DNA of 64,000 nucleotides from an uncultured Clostridia bacterium (GTDB lineage Bacteria; Bacillota; Clostridia; TANB77; CAG-508): positions 62,001-126,000 of the forward strand of contig CAKPAI010000001.1 of the NCBI GenBank assembly GCA_934133005.1, in the 5' to 3' direction. Position 1 is the first letter of the stretch. Every line of letters starts with the position of its first letter. Positions 42,615 through 50,108 of this stretch are shown one piece after another. Below the pieces are notes generated by a model, which was given only the letters and a program-made list of their open reading frames with translations, did not search any database and was not told the DNA's origin. Both the position numbers and the translations under genes were made by a program.

Positions 42615-42652
42615 GCAGGTTGGTGAGCACTTCACCAACCTGCTTTTTATTT
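42615..42652 (+). terminator. Terminator of the radical SAM gene
   Basis: GCAGGTTGGTGA pairs with TCACCAACCTGC and is followed by a T run; its G+C content matches the gene rather than the flanking DNA. Confidence 0.85.
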
Positions 42653-43147
42653 TTATATTAATACAGAAGTGACATGTATTGGAATTATATTATTTTTTCC
42701 AAGTTTCTGAACTTTTAGCAAATTTCTAACATCATCATCAATAAAAATAATTATATTTGAATTTACACTTACATTTGACAAATATTCTGCCTTTACAATA
42801 TCGCTATTTTCATTGCAATACTCACCATTTTCTTTTGAAAAAATAATTCTATCTTCATTACATATATATGGAATATATTTATCAATCCATTCATTTTTTT
42901 CTTTTTTCATCTGATTTGTACCAGCACAACTTAATATCTTAAATTTAATTAGTGGATACTTTCCCTTTATTTTTTTCATAATGTCAAGTATTGGTCTAAT
43001 AGGCTTTTTCTTTAAGTATTCTCCGTCTTTCAAAAAATTATTGTCATTATCTAATAAAAATTCAACAATAGTTCCATCCATATCTAAATAAATTTCAATA
43101 TTCTTGTTTTTTTGATATATGCTATTTATTTTACTGCAAAAATCCAT
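42653..43147 (-). CDS. HAD-like hydrolase / 5'-nucleotidase-like protein
   Basis: A 164-residue protein with the HAD motif I IYLDMDGTIVEF (residues about 18-29), a possible motif II (FKILSCAGT) and an acidic motif IV-like IIFIDDDVRNLL (about 133-144). It resembles small deoxyribonucleotidase/NagD-type HAD proteins. Substrate unknown. It stands alone. Confidence 0.72.
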   Translation of the reverse strand: MDFCSKINSIYQKNKNIEIYLDMDGTIVEFLLDNDNNFLKDGEYLKKKPIRPILDIMKKIKGKYPLIKFKILSCAGTNQMKKEKNEWIDKYIPYICNEDRIIFSKENGEYCNENSDIVKAEYLSNVSVNSNIIIFIDDDVRNLLKVQKLGKNNIIPIHVTSVLI

Positions 43148-43308
43148 GTTTATTTCTCCTAGTCAAAAATTATATATTTCTATAATATCAAATAATTTCC
43201 TATGATTCAATGCTTCTATTTAATTGGTGTATAAAAAAATGTTCTATAATTATATTTTACTGAATACTATTAAACAACAAATCAATTCAAATGGGGGCTT
43301 AATTACAT

Positions 43309-43545
43309 ATGTATGGAATTTCAATAGAAGAAAGAGCTATTTTACTTGCTCATTATATTATAGATTCAAAAGACACCGTGCGAGGCACGGCAAAAAAATA
43401 CGGTATTTCAAAATCAACAGTACATAAAGATGTAAGTGAACGATTATCAAAAATAAATCCTTCGCTTGCTCATGCTGTAAGATTAGTTCTAGATGAAAAT
43501 AAAGCAGAACGACATATTAGACGGCGGTCTAGCTACAAAACTTAA
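43309..43545 (+). CDS. spoIIID: Sporulation transcriptional regulator SpoIIID
   Basis: Mother-cell DNA-binding protein that activates or represses sigma-E genes and sigK. The 78-residue product matches SpoIIID throughout (ERAILLAHYIIDSKDTVRGT; KYGISKSTVHKDVSERL helix-turn-helix; HAVRLVLDENKAERHIRR). A GGGGG-type ribosome site lies before the ATG at 43309. It converges with dnaJ. Confidence 0.95.
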   Translation: MYGISIEERAILLAHYIIDSKDTVRGTAKKYGISKSTVHKDVSERLSKINPSLAHAVRLVLDENKAERHIRRRSSYKT

Positions 43546-43555
43546 ATATGATAAA

Positions 43556-43613
43556 AAAAGAGGAGCATAAATTTTAAGGTAACTTTGTTTACCTTAAAAT
43601 TTAATGCTTCTTT
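43556..43613. terminator. Long bidirectional terminator between spoIIID and dnaJ
   Basis: GAGGAGCAT, AATTTTAAGGTAA and their complements form a hairpin of more than 20 pairs between two converging genes. Confidence 0.75.
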
Positions 43614-43624
43614 CTGTAATTTTA

Positions 43625-44782
43625 TTAACCAAACAATCCCTTTTTCTTGACTGGTGGTTGTTCGTTCATTGTTTTTGCAAGTTGTGTAAGTAAATCTCTT
43701 TGTTCTTTACTTAACCTTTTTGGTACTTGTACTTGAACTGTAAATATTAAATTTCCTCTATATCCAGAATTTATATGTACAAATCCCTTATCTTTTATTG
43801 TAAATTTGGTACCTGTTTGAGTTCCTTCTGGAATTCTATATGTAACTTTTCCTCCATCTACTAATGGAATCTCAAGGTCTGCACCTAAAGTTGCTTGTGT
43901 AAATGTTATTGGAATATCACAATAAACATTATCATCTTTTCTTGTAAATATTGAATTTCTCTTCAAATTTACTGTTATGTATATGTCACCATTTGGTCCA
44001 CCATTTTTACCTGGTTCGCCTTCACCTCTCAATACTACAGTTTGGCCATCATCAATTCCTGCAGGTATCTTTACATTTATTTTGTTTTGTTTTCTAACAG
44101 TTCCTTTGCCTCCACATGTAGTACAAGGTTCTTTTATTACTTTACCAGTTCCATGGCAACGAGAACATGTTGTTTGAACTCTCATTTGGCCAAGTAAAGT
44201 TGTTTGCATTTGTGTAACTGTTCCTGTTCCGCCACATACACTACATGTTTCTGGCTTAGTTCCTGGTTTTGCACCAGTTCCAGAACAAGTCTCACATTTT
44301 TCATTTCTTGTTATGTTTATTTCTTTGCTAACTCCTGTATATGACTCTTCATAAGTTAAATCAATATTATACTTTAAATTAGCACCTTTAGATGGAGCAT
44401 TAGGATTAGAATTGCTTTTTCTTCCACCACCAAAACCAAATAAATCTCCTAAGTCTCCAAATATATCTCCAAATCCACCAAAGTCAGAAGTTGTATATGT
44501 ATATGTTCCACCATTAAAACCTCCAGCTCCTCCACCAAAGCCATTAAAGCCTTGTGGGCCATCTGGTCCAAACTGGTCATACATTTTTCTTTTTTGACTA
44601 TCTGATAGTGTCTCATAAGCTTCATTTACTTCTTTAAATTTAGCTTCTGCTTCTTCTTTATTATCAGGGTTTGCATCTGGGTGATATTTTTTAGCAAGTT
44701 TTCTATATGCTTTTTTTAATTCGTCATCAGTAGCATTTTTGCTTACTCCTAAAACCTCATAATAATCTCTTTTTGTAGCCAT
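43625..44782 (-). CDS. dnaJ: Chaperone protein DnaJ
   Basis: Hsp40 co-chaperone. The 385-residue product has the J domain with HPD motif (KKYHPDANPD, residues about 31-40), a Gly/Phe-rich linker, four CxxCxGxG zinc repeats (residues about 150-220) and a C-terminal substrate domain. It is the last gene of hrcA-grpE-dnaK-dnaJ. Confidence 0.97.
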   Translation of the reverse strand: MATKRDYYEVLGVSKNATDDELKKAYRKLAKKYHPDANPDNKEEAEAKFKEVNEAYETLSDSQKRKMYDQFGPDGPQGFNGFGGGAGGFNGGTYTYTTSDFGGFGDIFGDLGDLFGFGGGRKSNSNPNAPSKGANLKYNIDLTYEESYTGVSKEINITRNEKCETCSGTGAKPGTKPETCSVCGGTGTVTQMQTTLLGQMRVQTTCSRCHGTGKVIKEPCTTCGGKGTVRKQNKINVKIPAGIDDGQTVVLRGEGEPGKNGGPNGDIYITVNLKRNSIFTRKDDNVYCDIPITFTQATLGADLEIPLVDGGKVTYRIPEGTQTGTKFTIKDKGFVHINSGYRGNLIFTVQVQVPKRLSKEQRDLLTQLAKTMNEQPPVKKKGLFG

Positions 44783-44809
44783 CTTTTAACTACCTTTCTT
44801 AATAGCATT

Positions 44810-44843
44810 TTCGCCCAATAGGGACCGTCCCTTGTTGGGCGAA
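44810..44843. repeat. REP-like palindrome between dnaK and dnaJ
   Basis: TTCGCCCAA (44810-44818) and TTGGGCGAA (44835-44843) enclose GGGACCGTCCC, giving a very stable hairpin with no clear T run. The GGGACnGTCCC core resembles repetitive palindromes seen in some Firmicutes. It may also stabilise the dnaK mRNA 3' end. Confidence 0.5.
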
Positions 44844-44859
44844 TATATTTTATTATAAA

Positions 44860-46710
44860 TTATTTGTTGTCATTGTTGTCGTTTTCTACATTATAGTCTG
44901 CATTGTAAACATTTCCATTGTCATCAGTCTTTGGACCTTCGCTACCTGCTTGTTGTCCTGCTTGAGCTCCAGCACCTGCTTGTGAATATAATTTTTCAGA
45001 CATTGCATAGAATACTTGCTTTAAGCTTTCTGTTGCTTGCTTAATTTTTTCTACATCAGAACCTTCTAATGCTTTCTTTACATTTTCAATTTCATCTGTA
45101 GCTTTTTGTTTTTCTTCTCCGCTTATCTTATCTCCTAATTCATCAACTGTTTTTTGGCAATTGTAAGCTAAGCTTTCAGCTTCATTTCTAGCTTCAATTT
45201 CTTCTTTCTTCTTTTTATCTTCTTCAGCATGTGCTTCTGCATCTTTAACAGCTCTATCAATATCTTCGTCTGTTAAGTTTGTTGAAGCTGTAATTGAAAC
45301 TTTTTGCTCATTTCCTGTTGCCATATCTTTTGCAGATACGTGAACTATACCGTTTGCATCTATATCAAATGTAACTTCAATTTGAGGTACTCCTCTTGGT
45401 GCTGCTGGAATTCCTGTTAATTGGAATCTTCCTAATGTTTTATTGTATGCAGCCATATCTCTTTCACCTTGTAAAACATGTACTTCTACTGATGTTTGAC
45501 CATCTGCTGCAGTTGAGAATATTTGTGATTTCTTTGTTGGTATTGTTGTATTTCTTTCAATTAATTTTGTAAATACTCCACCATAAGTTTCAATACCTAA
45601 TGATAATGGTGTTACATCTAGTAATACTAGATCTTTAACATCTCCTGATAATACACCACCTTGAATTGATGCACCAATTGCAACACATTCATCTGGGTTT
45701 ATTCCCTTATCTGGCTCTTTTCCTGTTATTTTCTTAACTTCTTCTTGTACACATGGAACTCTTGTTGAACCACCAACTAATAGTACCTTATGAATATCAG
45801 CTGCTGTAACTCCAGCATCTTTCATGGCTTGCTCTACTGGTACTCTTGTAGCATCAACTAAATCTCTAATTAGTTCTTCGAATTTAGCTCTTGTTAATGT
45901 TACATCTAAGTGTTTTGGTCCTTGTGCATCAGCTGTGATAAATGGTAAGTTAATTTGTGTTTGTTGCATTCCTGAAAGCTCTATTTTAGCTTTTTCTGCA
46001 GCTTCCTTTAATCTTTGCATTGCCATTTTATCTGTTGATAAGTCTATTCCATTTGATTTTTTAAATTCTGAGATTAAGAAATCAATTATTCTTTGGTCGA
46101 AGTCATCTCCTCCTAAATGTGTATTTCCGTTTGTAGCTAAAACTTCAAATACACCATCACCAATATCAAGTATAGAAACATCAAATGTTCCACCACCTAA
46201 ATCGTATACCATTATCTTTTGGTCTTGATCTTCTTTATCCATACCAAATGCTAAAGCTGCAGCTGTTGGTTCGTTTATAATTCTTAATACTTCTAGTCCT
46301 GCAATTTTACCTGCATCTTTTGTAGCTTGTCTTTGGCTATCTGAGAAGTATGCTGGTACTGTTATAACAGCTTGTGTAACTTTTTGTCCTAAATAGCTTT
46401 CTGCATCTGCCTTTAATTTTTGAAGTATCATTGCTGATATTTCTTGTGGTGAGAATTCTTCTCCATCTATTTTAACTTTTTCAGCTGTTCCCATTTTTCT
46501 TTTTATTGATATAACTGTGTTATCTGGATTTGTAACAGCTTGTCTTTTTGCTATTTGTCCTACTAATCTTTCTCCATTTTTTGAAAATGCAACTACTGAT
46601 GGAGTTGTTCTATTTCCCTCTGCGTTTGGTATAACAACTGGCTCTCCACCTTCCATAACTGCAACACATGAATTTGTTGTTCCTAAATCAATTCCTATAA
46701 TCTTTCCCAT
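44860..46710 (-). CDS. dnaK: Chaperone protein DnaK
   Basis: Hsp70 ATPase of 616 residues. The N-terminal phosphate loop is GIDLGTTNSCVAV; DLGGGTFDVS and VLLVGGSTRVP are the other ATPase signatures. The beta substrate domain (ITITAST-like, VSITAST) and a Gln/Gly-rich C-terminus follow. Third gene of the heat-shock operon. Confidence 0.98.
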   Translation of the reverse strand: MGKIIGIDLGTTNSCVAVMEGGEPVVIPNAEGNRTTPSVVAFSKNGERLVGQIAKRQAVTNPDNTVISIKRKMGTAEKVKIDGEEFSPQEISAMILQKLKADAESYLGQKVTQAVITVPAYFSDSQRQATKDAGKIAGLEVLRIINEPTAAALAFGMDKEDQDQKIMVYDLGGGTFDVSILDIGDGVFEVLATNGNTHLGGDDFDQRIIDFLISEFKKSNGIDLSTDKMAMQRLKEAAEKAKIELSGMQQTQINLPFITADAQGPKHLDVTLTRAKFEELIRDLVDATRVPVEQAMKDAGVTAADIHKVLLVGGSTRVPCVQEEVKKITGKEPDKGINPDECVAIGASIQGGVLSGDVKDLVLLDVTPLSLGIETYGGVFTKLIERNTTIPTKKSQIFSTAADGQTSVEVHVLQGERDMAAYNKTLGRFQLTGIPAAPRGVPQIEVTFDIDANGIVHVSAKDMATGNEQKVSITASTNLTDEDIDRAVKDAEAHAEEDKKKKEEIEARNEAESLAYNCQKTVDELGDKISGEEKQKATDEIENVKKALEGSDVEKIKQATESLKQVFYAMSEKLYSQAGAGAQAGQQAGSEGPKTDDNGNVYNADYNVENDNNDNK

Positions 46711-46811
46711 TTTAAAATTCCTCCCAAATTTTATTTAATTCCTGTCATTGGATATTTTACCCAATTTTTTCTTATCTTATGAATTATAATTTATTTTTAT
46801 ATTAGTTTTAT

Positions 46812-47354
46812 TTAATTTGCAACCACAACCATCGAATGGCGAATTACTTTATTTCCTATCATATAACCTTTTCTATATTCTGAAGCTACTATTTTTTCTC
46901 CAAGATTTTCGTCTTGAATAGAACTTACAGCCTCATGAATACTTGGGTCAAATGGCTTTCCAACTGCCTCTATTTCTTTTACATTTTGTGAAGCAAGTAT
47001 GTCTTTAAATTGTTTTAACACAAGCTCAATTCCTTTTTTATATTCTTCATCTGTTGTGCTTTGTGCTACTGCATGTTCTAAGTTGTCAACTACTGGTAAA
47101 AGAGGAGTAACTATATCACATATTATTGAATTGTATAAGTTTTCTCTTTCTTTTGCACTTCGTTTTTTTAGGTTATCAAACTCTGCAATTAGTCTTGTAT
47201 GTCTGTCTTTTATATCATCTAGCTCACTTGTTAATTTAGATATTTTTTCATTAAGTATTTTTTCTTTGTTTACTTCTTCTTTTTTTGTATCTTCTTTAAC
47301 TTCTTCAATAGTAGCATTTTCTTTTTGCTCTATATCTTCTTTTTCTTTACTCAT
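46812..47354 (-). CDS. grpE: Nucleotide exchange factor GrpE
   Basis: Releases ADP from DnaK. The 180-residue product has a long N-terminal Lys/Glu coiled coil (residues about 1-75) and the C-terminal beta domain with EAVGKPFDPSIHEAVSSI and YMIGNKVIRHSMVVV. It overlaps hrcA by eight bases. Confidence 0.95.
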   Translation of the reverse strand: MSKEKEDIEQKENATIEEVKEDTKKEEVNKEKILNEKISKLTSELDDIKDRHTRLIAEFDNLKKRSAKERENLYNSIICDIVTPLLPVVDNLEHAVAQSTTDEEYKKGIELVLKQFKDILASQNVKEIEAVGKPFDPSIHEAVSSIQDENLGEKIVASEYRKGYMIGNKVIRHSMVVVAN

Positions 47355-48402
47355 CTTCTGTCTCCTTTCCCTTATCTAATATATTTTTACTTTTTTCATT
47401 AAGCTTTTTGCTAATAAATTTCATTGCTGATATTACTTTTGAATAGTCCATTCTAGTTGGTCCTATTATTGCAATAGTTCCTAAATCTTGACCATTTTCT
47501 TTATGTTTAAATGTAATTACACTAAAGTCTTTTAAGGCTTCATTTATGTTTTCATCACCAATGTAAACTTTTATTTCATCTTCGTCATTATCATTATTTA
47601 ATATACCTATTAATTTTTTTGTTTTTTCTGTATCTAATATATTTACAAAATTTCTTGCAACCTCTAGGTCCTTAAATTCTGGAAATTCAAATGATTTATT
47701 AGCGCCTTCTGTGTATACTTGAATATCTTCATCAATAGATTTTTTAATTTGTTCCAAAACTGGCTTTACAACCTTTAGCATGTTATTCATTTCTTCATGC
47801 ATAAAATCTTCAAATGGTCCTTCAATATCAGTTAATGGCCTTCCTCTTAATCTATTGTTGAATAAATATGTTAATGTTTCAACTTGTTCGTTTGTAATAT
47901 CTTCATCAAACTTTATGATAGTTTCCTTTATCATTCCATTTTGTGTTAGTATTACTGCCATAAGCAACCTTGAACCTAATAAAACAAATTTGATTTCTTG
48001 AATTTCTTTTTCATTTACACTAGGACTTACACCAACCGATGTATAATGAGTTACTTCTGAAAGTGTTGATGTAGTAATCTTTGTCAAATCTTCTATTTGA
48101 TTTATCTTTGATTCTAATTGCTCTTGAATATATTTTACTTCTTGCCTATTTATATTATTGTAATTCATTAGTTCGTCTACATAGTATCTATAACCTTTGC
48201 TTGAAGGAATTCTTCCACTTGATGTGTGTGTTTTATCAAGTAATCCAATTTTTTCAAGCTCTGCCATATCATTCCTTATAGTAGCTGAACTAAAGTCAAT
48301 TTCGCCTTTTTCAACTATATCTTTAGAGCTTACAGGTTCTGCTGTTTCTATATATTCTTCTACAATTGCTTGTAATATTTTTTTCTTTCTATCATCTAAC
48401 AT
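47347..48402 (-). CDS. hrcA: Heat-inducible transcription repressor HrcA
   Basis: Repressor of class I heat-shock genes, acting at CIRCE. The 351-residue product has an N-terminal winged helix (PVSSKDIVEKGEIDFSSATI) and the HrcA core (IGPTRMDYSKVISAMKFI near the C-terminus). First gene of the operon, with a CIRCE-like element just upstream. Confidence 0.95.
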   Translation of the reverse strand: MLDDRKKKILQAIVEEYIETAEPVSSKDIVEKGEIDFSSATIRNDMAELEKIGLLDKTHTSSGRIPSSKGYRYYVDELMNYNNINRQEVKYIQEQLESKINQIEDLTKITTSTLSEVTHYTSVGVSPSVNEKEIQEIKFVLLGSRLLMAVILTQNGMIKETIIKFDEDITNEQVETLTYLFNNRLRGRPLTDIEGPFEDFMHEEMNNMLKVVKPVLEQIKKSIDEDIQVYTEGANKSFEFPEFKDLEVARNFVNILDTEKTKKLIGILNNDNDEDEIKVYIGDENINEALKDFSVITFKHKENGQDLGTIAIIGPTRMDYSKVISAMKFISKKLNEKSKNILDKGKETEDE

Positions 48403-48414
48403 ATTCCACCTCTA

Positions 48415-48441
48415 TTAGCACTCTAGATATATTCTTGCTAA
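48415..48441. promoter_or_regulatory. Degenerate CIRCE operator of hrcA operon
   Basis: TTAGCACTC (48415-48423), nine bases, then TCTTGCTAA (48433-48441). The left arm is a perfect CIRCE half; only the outer six bases (TGCTAA) of the right arm are kept. It lies 13 bases before the hrcA start. Confidence 0.7.
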
Positions 48442-48450
48442 TCTTTGTAT

Positions 48451-48479
48451 ATAATATAACTAAAATTAGCAATTGTCAA
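48451..48479 (-). promoter_or_regulatory. Promoter of hrcA-grpE-dnaK-dnaJ
   Basis: TTGACA (48479-48474), 17 bases, TATTAT (48456-48451) on the minus strand, just upstream of the CIRCE-like element. Confidence 0.75.
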
Positions 48480-48549
48480 GTACAATTGCTAATTTTTTTA
48501 TAGTTTTTTATTCATCTAATATTTTTAATTTTTTCACTTCTCCTACACG

Positions 48550-48588
48550 CTTCGACAGACTTTGCAATTTTTATGTTATATAATTATA
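48550..48588 (+). promoter_or_regulatory. Conserved upstream element of locus D
   Basis: CTTCGACAGACTTTGCAATT and TATATAAT downstream, matching the blocks before loci A and C nearly base for base. Confidence 0.5.
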
Positions 48589-48617
48589 TTTCCTTTATCC
48601 TAAAGGAGAAAGGAGGT

Positions 48618-48638
48618 GCTTTTCGTTTGAAAAAGCTT
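48618..48638 (+). repeat. Direct repeat, copy 1 (locus D, start codon region)
   Basis: GCTTTTCGTTTGAAAAAGCT plus one base, spanning the TTG start; repeated at 48735-48755. Confidence 0.75.
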
Positions 48639-48695
48639 ATAAAAGTTCTAGTACTTATCATCCTTTATATGATTATAAACGATGACAAAGACTAA
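48627..48695 (+). CDS. 22-residue hydrophobic peptide, putative type I toxin (locus D)
   Basis: TTG start behind AAAGGAGAAAGGAGGTG. The peptide reads MKKLIKVLVLIILYMIINDD then KD, the same plan as loci B and C. Terminator, repeated start region and an opposite-strand promoter follow in the same order as in loci A and C. Sequence differences between the loci are compensated: each downstream repeat matches its own start region, not that of the other loci, which points to cognate RNA pairing. Confidence 0.68.
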   Translation: MKKLIKVLVLIILYMIINDDKD

Positions 48696-48700
48696 AGTAA

Positions 48701-48732
48701 AATACTAGGGATGGCAGTCCCTAGTATTTTTT
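48701..48732. terminator. Bidirectional terminator of locus D
   Basis: AATACTAGGGA (48701-48711) pairs with TCCCTAGTATT (48718-48728) and is followed by T residues. Confidence 0.85.
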
Positions 48733-48734
48733 GT

Positions 48735-48755
48735 GCATTTTCGTTGAAAAAGCTT
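48735..48755 (+). repeat. Direct repeat, copy 2 (locus D)
   Basis: GCATTTTCGTTGAAAAAGCT plus one base; copy of the peptide start region with one substitution and one missing base. Confidence 0.75.
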
Positions 48756-48851
48756 TTAACTATATTTAGTATATAGCTATTTATAGTATATGTCAATAAG
48801 AATTTCTTATTCATTTAAAAATCTTTCGACAAAATTATGCAAAAACTATTT

Positions 48852-49091
48852 TTACTTGATTGAATATGAACTTCCATCTTCACTTAATTTTAGTTCAACA
48901 TTCGATTTTAAACATATTACTGGGCGAATTCCTCCATAATAGAAATCAATGTCAGCAAAGCTTATATTTGAACTATTACTATTCACACAACTTACTCTTG
49001 TAGTTAAATTTGCATTAGGACTTGCCAACCAATACATGTATCCATGATTAAATATGGCAGTATTGAAAATTATCCAAAGACAAATACACAT
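48852..49091 (-). pseudogene. C-terminal fragment of a pilin-associated DUF6273-like protein
   Basis: A 79-residue open frame whose second half (YWLASPNANL; YYGGIRPVICLKSNVELKLS; EDGSSYSIK end) matches the C-terminal lectin-like domain often fused to Clostridia prepilins. There is no prepilin N-terminus and no ribosome site. Its last 20 codons and the following bases are nearly identical to the end of the fragment at 53407, so both descend from one duplicated gene. Confidence 0.6.
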
Positions 49092-49254
49092 ATACTGAAC
49101 GATATGCAGTTTATTTGCTAAAAATAATAGAAAAATTGCATATATATTATAAAAATGACTTTGTTATAGTTATTCAAATAAATATTAAGAATTTTATAAC
49201 AAAAATGAATATTACATACTAAAATCTTTACATACTAAAAATATGTTTCTTTCA

Positions 49255-49425
49255 ATGAGTGATACTCCTAAAAGTAACGATTTATCAAGTATTTGTTATG
49301 CTATACTTAATGAACTTTCTAATGATTTTGAAATTTTGAAAAAACAGGCTAAAAAAAATTAATCTTATAAAAAAAGCAAACTTACTGAAGATGAATTTTA
49401 TGAGTGGATTTTGAAAAATAAATAA
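49255..49425 (+). pseudogene. Small broken plus-strand frame
   Basis: An open frame (MSDTPKSNDLSSICYAILNE...) interrupted by one TAA at 49360-49362, after which the same frame continues with SYKKSKLTEDEFYEWILKNK and stops at 49425. The composition is protein-like and a terminator follows, so it looks like the end of a decayed gene. Not recognised. Confidence 0.35.
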
Positions 49426-49426
49426 A

Positions 49427-49464
49427 CAAATAAAAAATCACTAAAATTAGTGATTTTTTATTTG
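49427..49464. terminator. Bidirectional terminator after the DUF2207 gene
   Basis: CAAATAAAAAATCACTAA pairs with TTAGTGATTTTTTATTTG, a near-perfect long stem. Confidence 0.8.
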
Positions 49465-49472
49465 CTGGAAGA

Positions 49473-50108
49473 TTACCACGAACCTCCTCCACCTCCTCCA
49501 GAGCCACCTCCAGATGAACCACCTCCAGAACTGCTTCCGCTATCACTTGATGGACTAGATGACATAGCACTTTGTGCTGATCTCATTGTATCATTCATAA
49601 AATGATTAAATTCATGAATACTAAATGCACTATAGCCTACATACCAATCTGGAGCTTGTATTGCTATTGTTTCAAATTGACTCATCCAAACCTCAGATAC
49701 TCCTAAAGCATAAGTATAAGGAAGAATATTGTAAAAATACTCTGGATTTTCATTCACTAGCGCCTCTAGTTGAAGTTTTTCTGCTGTTTCTAAAAACCTT
49801 TTAAATCCACTTAGTTTTCCCAACATTTCATTTCCAAATGGTGTCCTTTTAGGCATTATCTTAACAAATAATATCAATACTGCAATACTAATTATACCAA
49901 TAATATAAGTTATTAAATACATTACATCTTGAGTTAATGTTGGTAATACCATAAAAGCCCAAGGCATTCCTCCAAACATTCCACCCCATATTATTGCAAA
50001 TAATTTAGGCATTTTTATTGCACCTATAAGGCTTCCTATCAATATGGTAAATCCTATTCCGTGGAAATAATAATGCAAATAGCAATGTTCCAACTTCTCC
50101 ATATTCAA
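49473..50108 (-). CDS. DUF2207 membrane protein, C-terminal part (separated by a frameshift)
   Basis: Continues the DUF2207 protein encoded from 51456. It has membrane helices (FTILIGSLIGAI; WGGMFGGMPWAFMVLP; YLITYIIGIISIAVLILF), a globular segment (residues about 95-170) and the Gly/Ser-rich tail ending in GGGGGGSW typical of DUF2207. The ATG at 50108 lies inside the upstream frame and has no good ribosome site. Dropping one base near 50061 joins the two frames as LLFPGIGFTIL, so one protein of about 650 residues was intended. Confidence 0.7.
   Translation of the reverse strand: MNMEKLEHCYLHYYFHGIGFTILIGSLIGAIKMPKLFAIIWGGMFGGMPWAFMVLPTLTQDVMYLITYIIGIISIAVLILFVKIMPKRTPFGNEMLGKLSGFKRFLETAEKLQLEALVNENPEYFYNILPYTYALGVSEVWMSQFETIAIQAPDWYVGYSAFSIHEFNHFMNDTMRSAQSAMSSSPSSDSGSSSGGGSSGGGSGGGGGGSW

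Larger units (their letters stand above)
48701..48761 (-). ncRNA. Putative antisense antitoxin RNA of locus D
   Basis: The minus-strand promoter TTGACA (48796-48791), 17 bases, TATACT (48773-48768) would start an RNA near 48761 that contains the complement of repeat copy 2 and ends at the shared terminator. Confidence 0.6.

Noticed and set aside
48627..48695. Tiny peptide as an attenuation leader of a downstream gene
   Set aside because: A strong terminator follows at once and no gene in the same direction lies behind it; the repeat and antisense promoter are better explained by a toxin-antitoxin layout.
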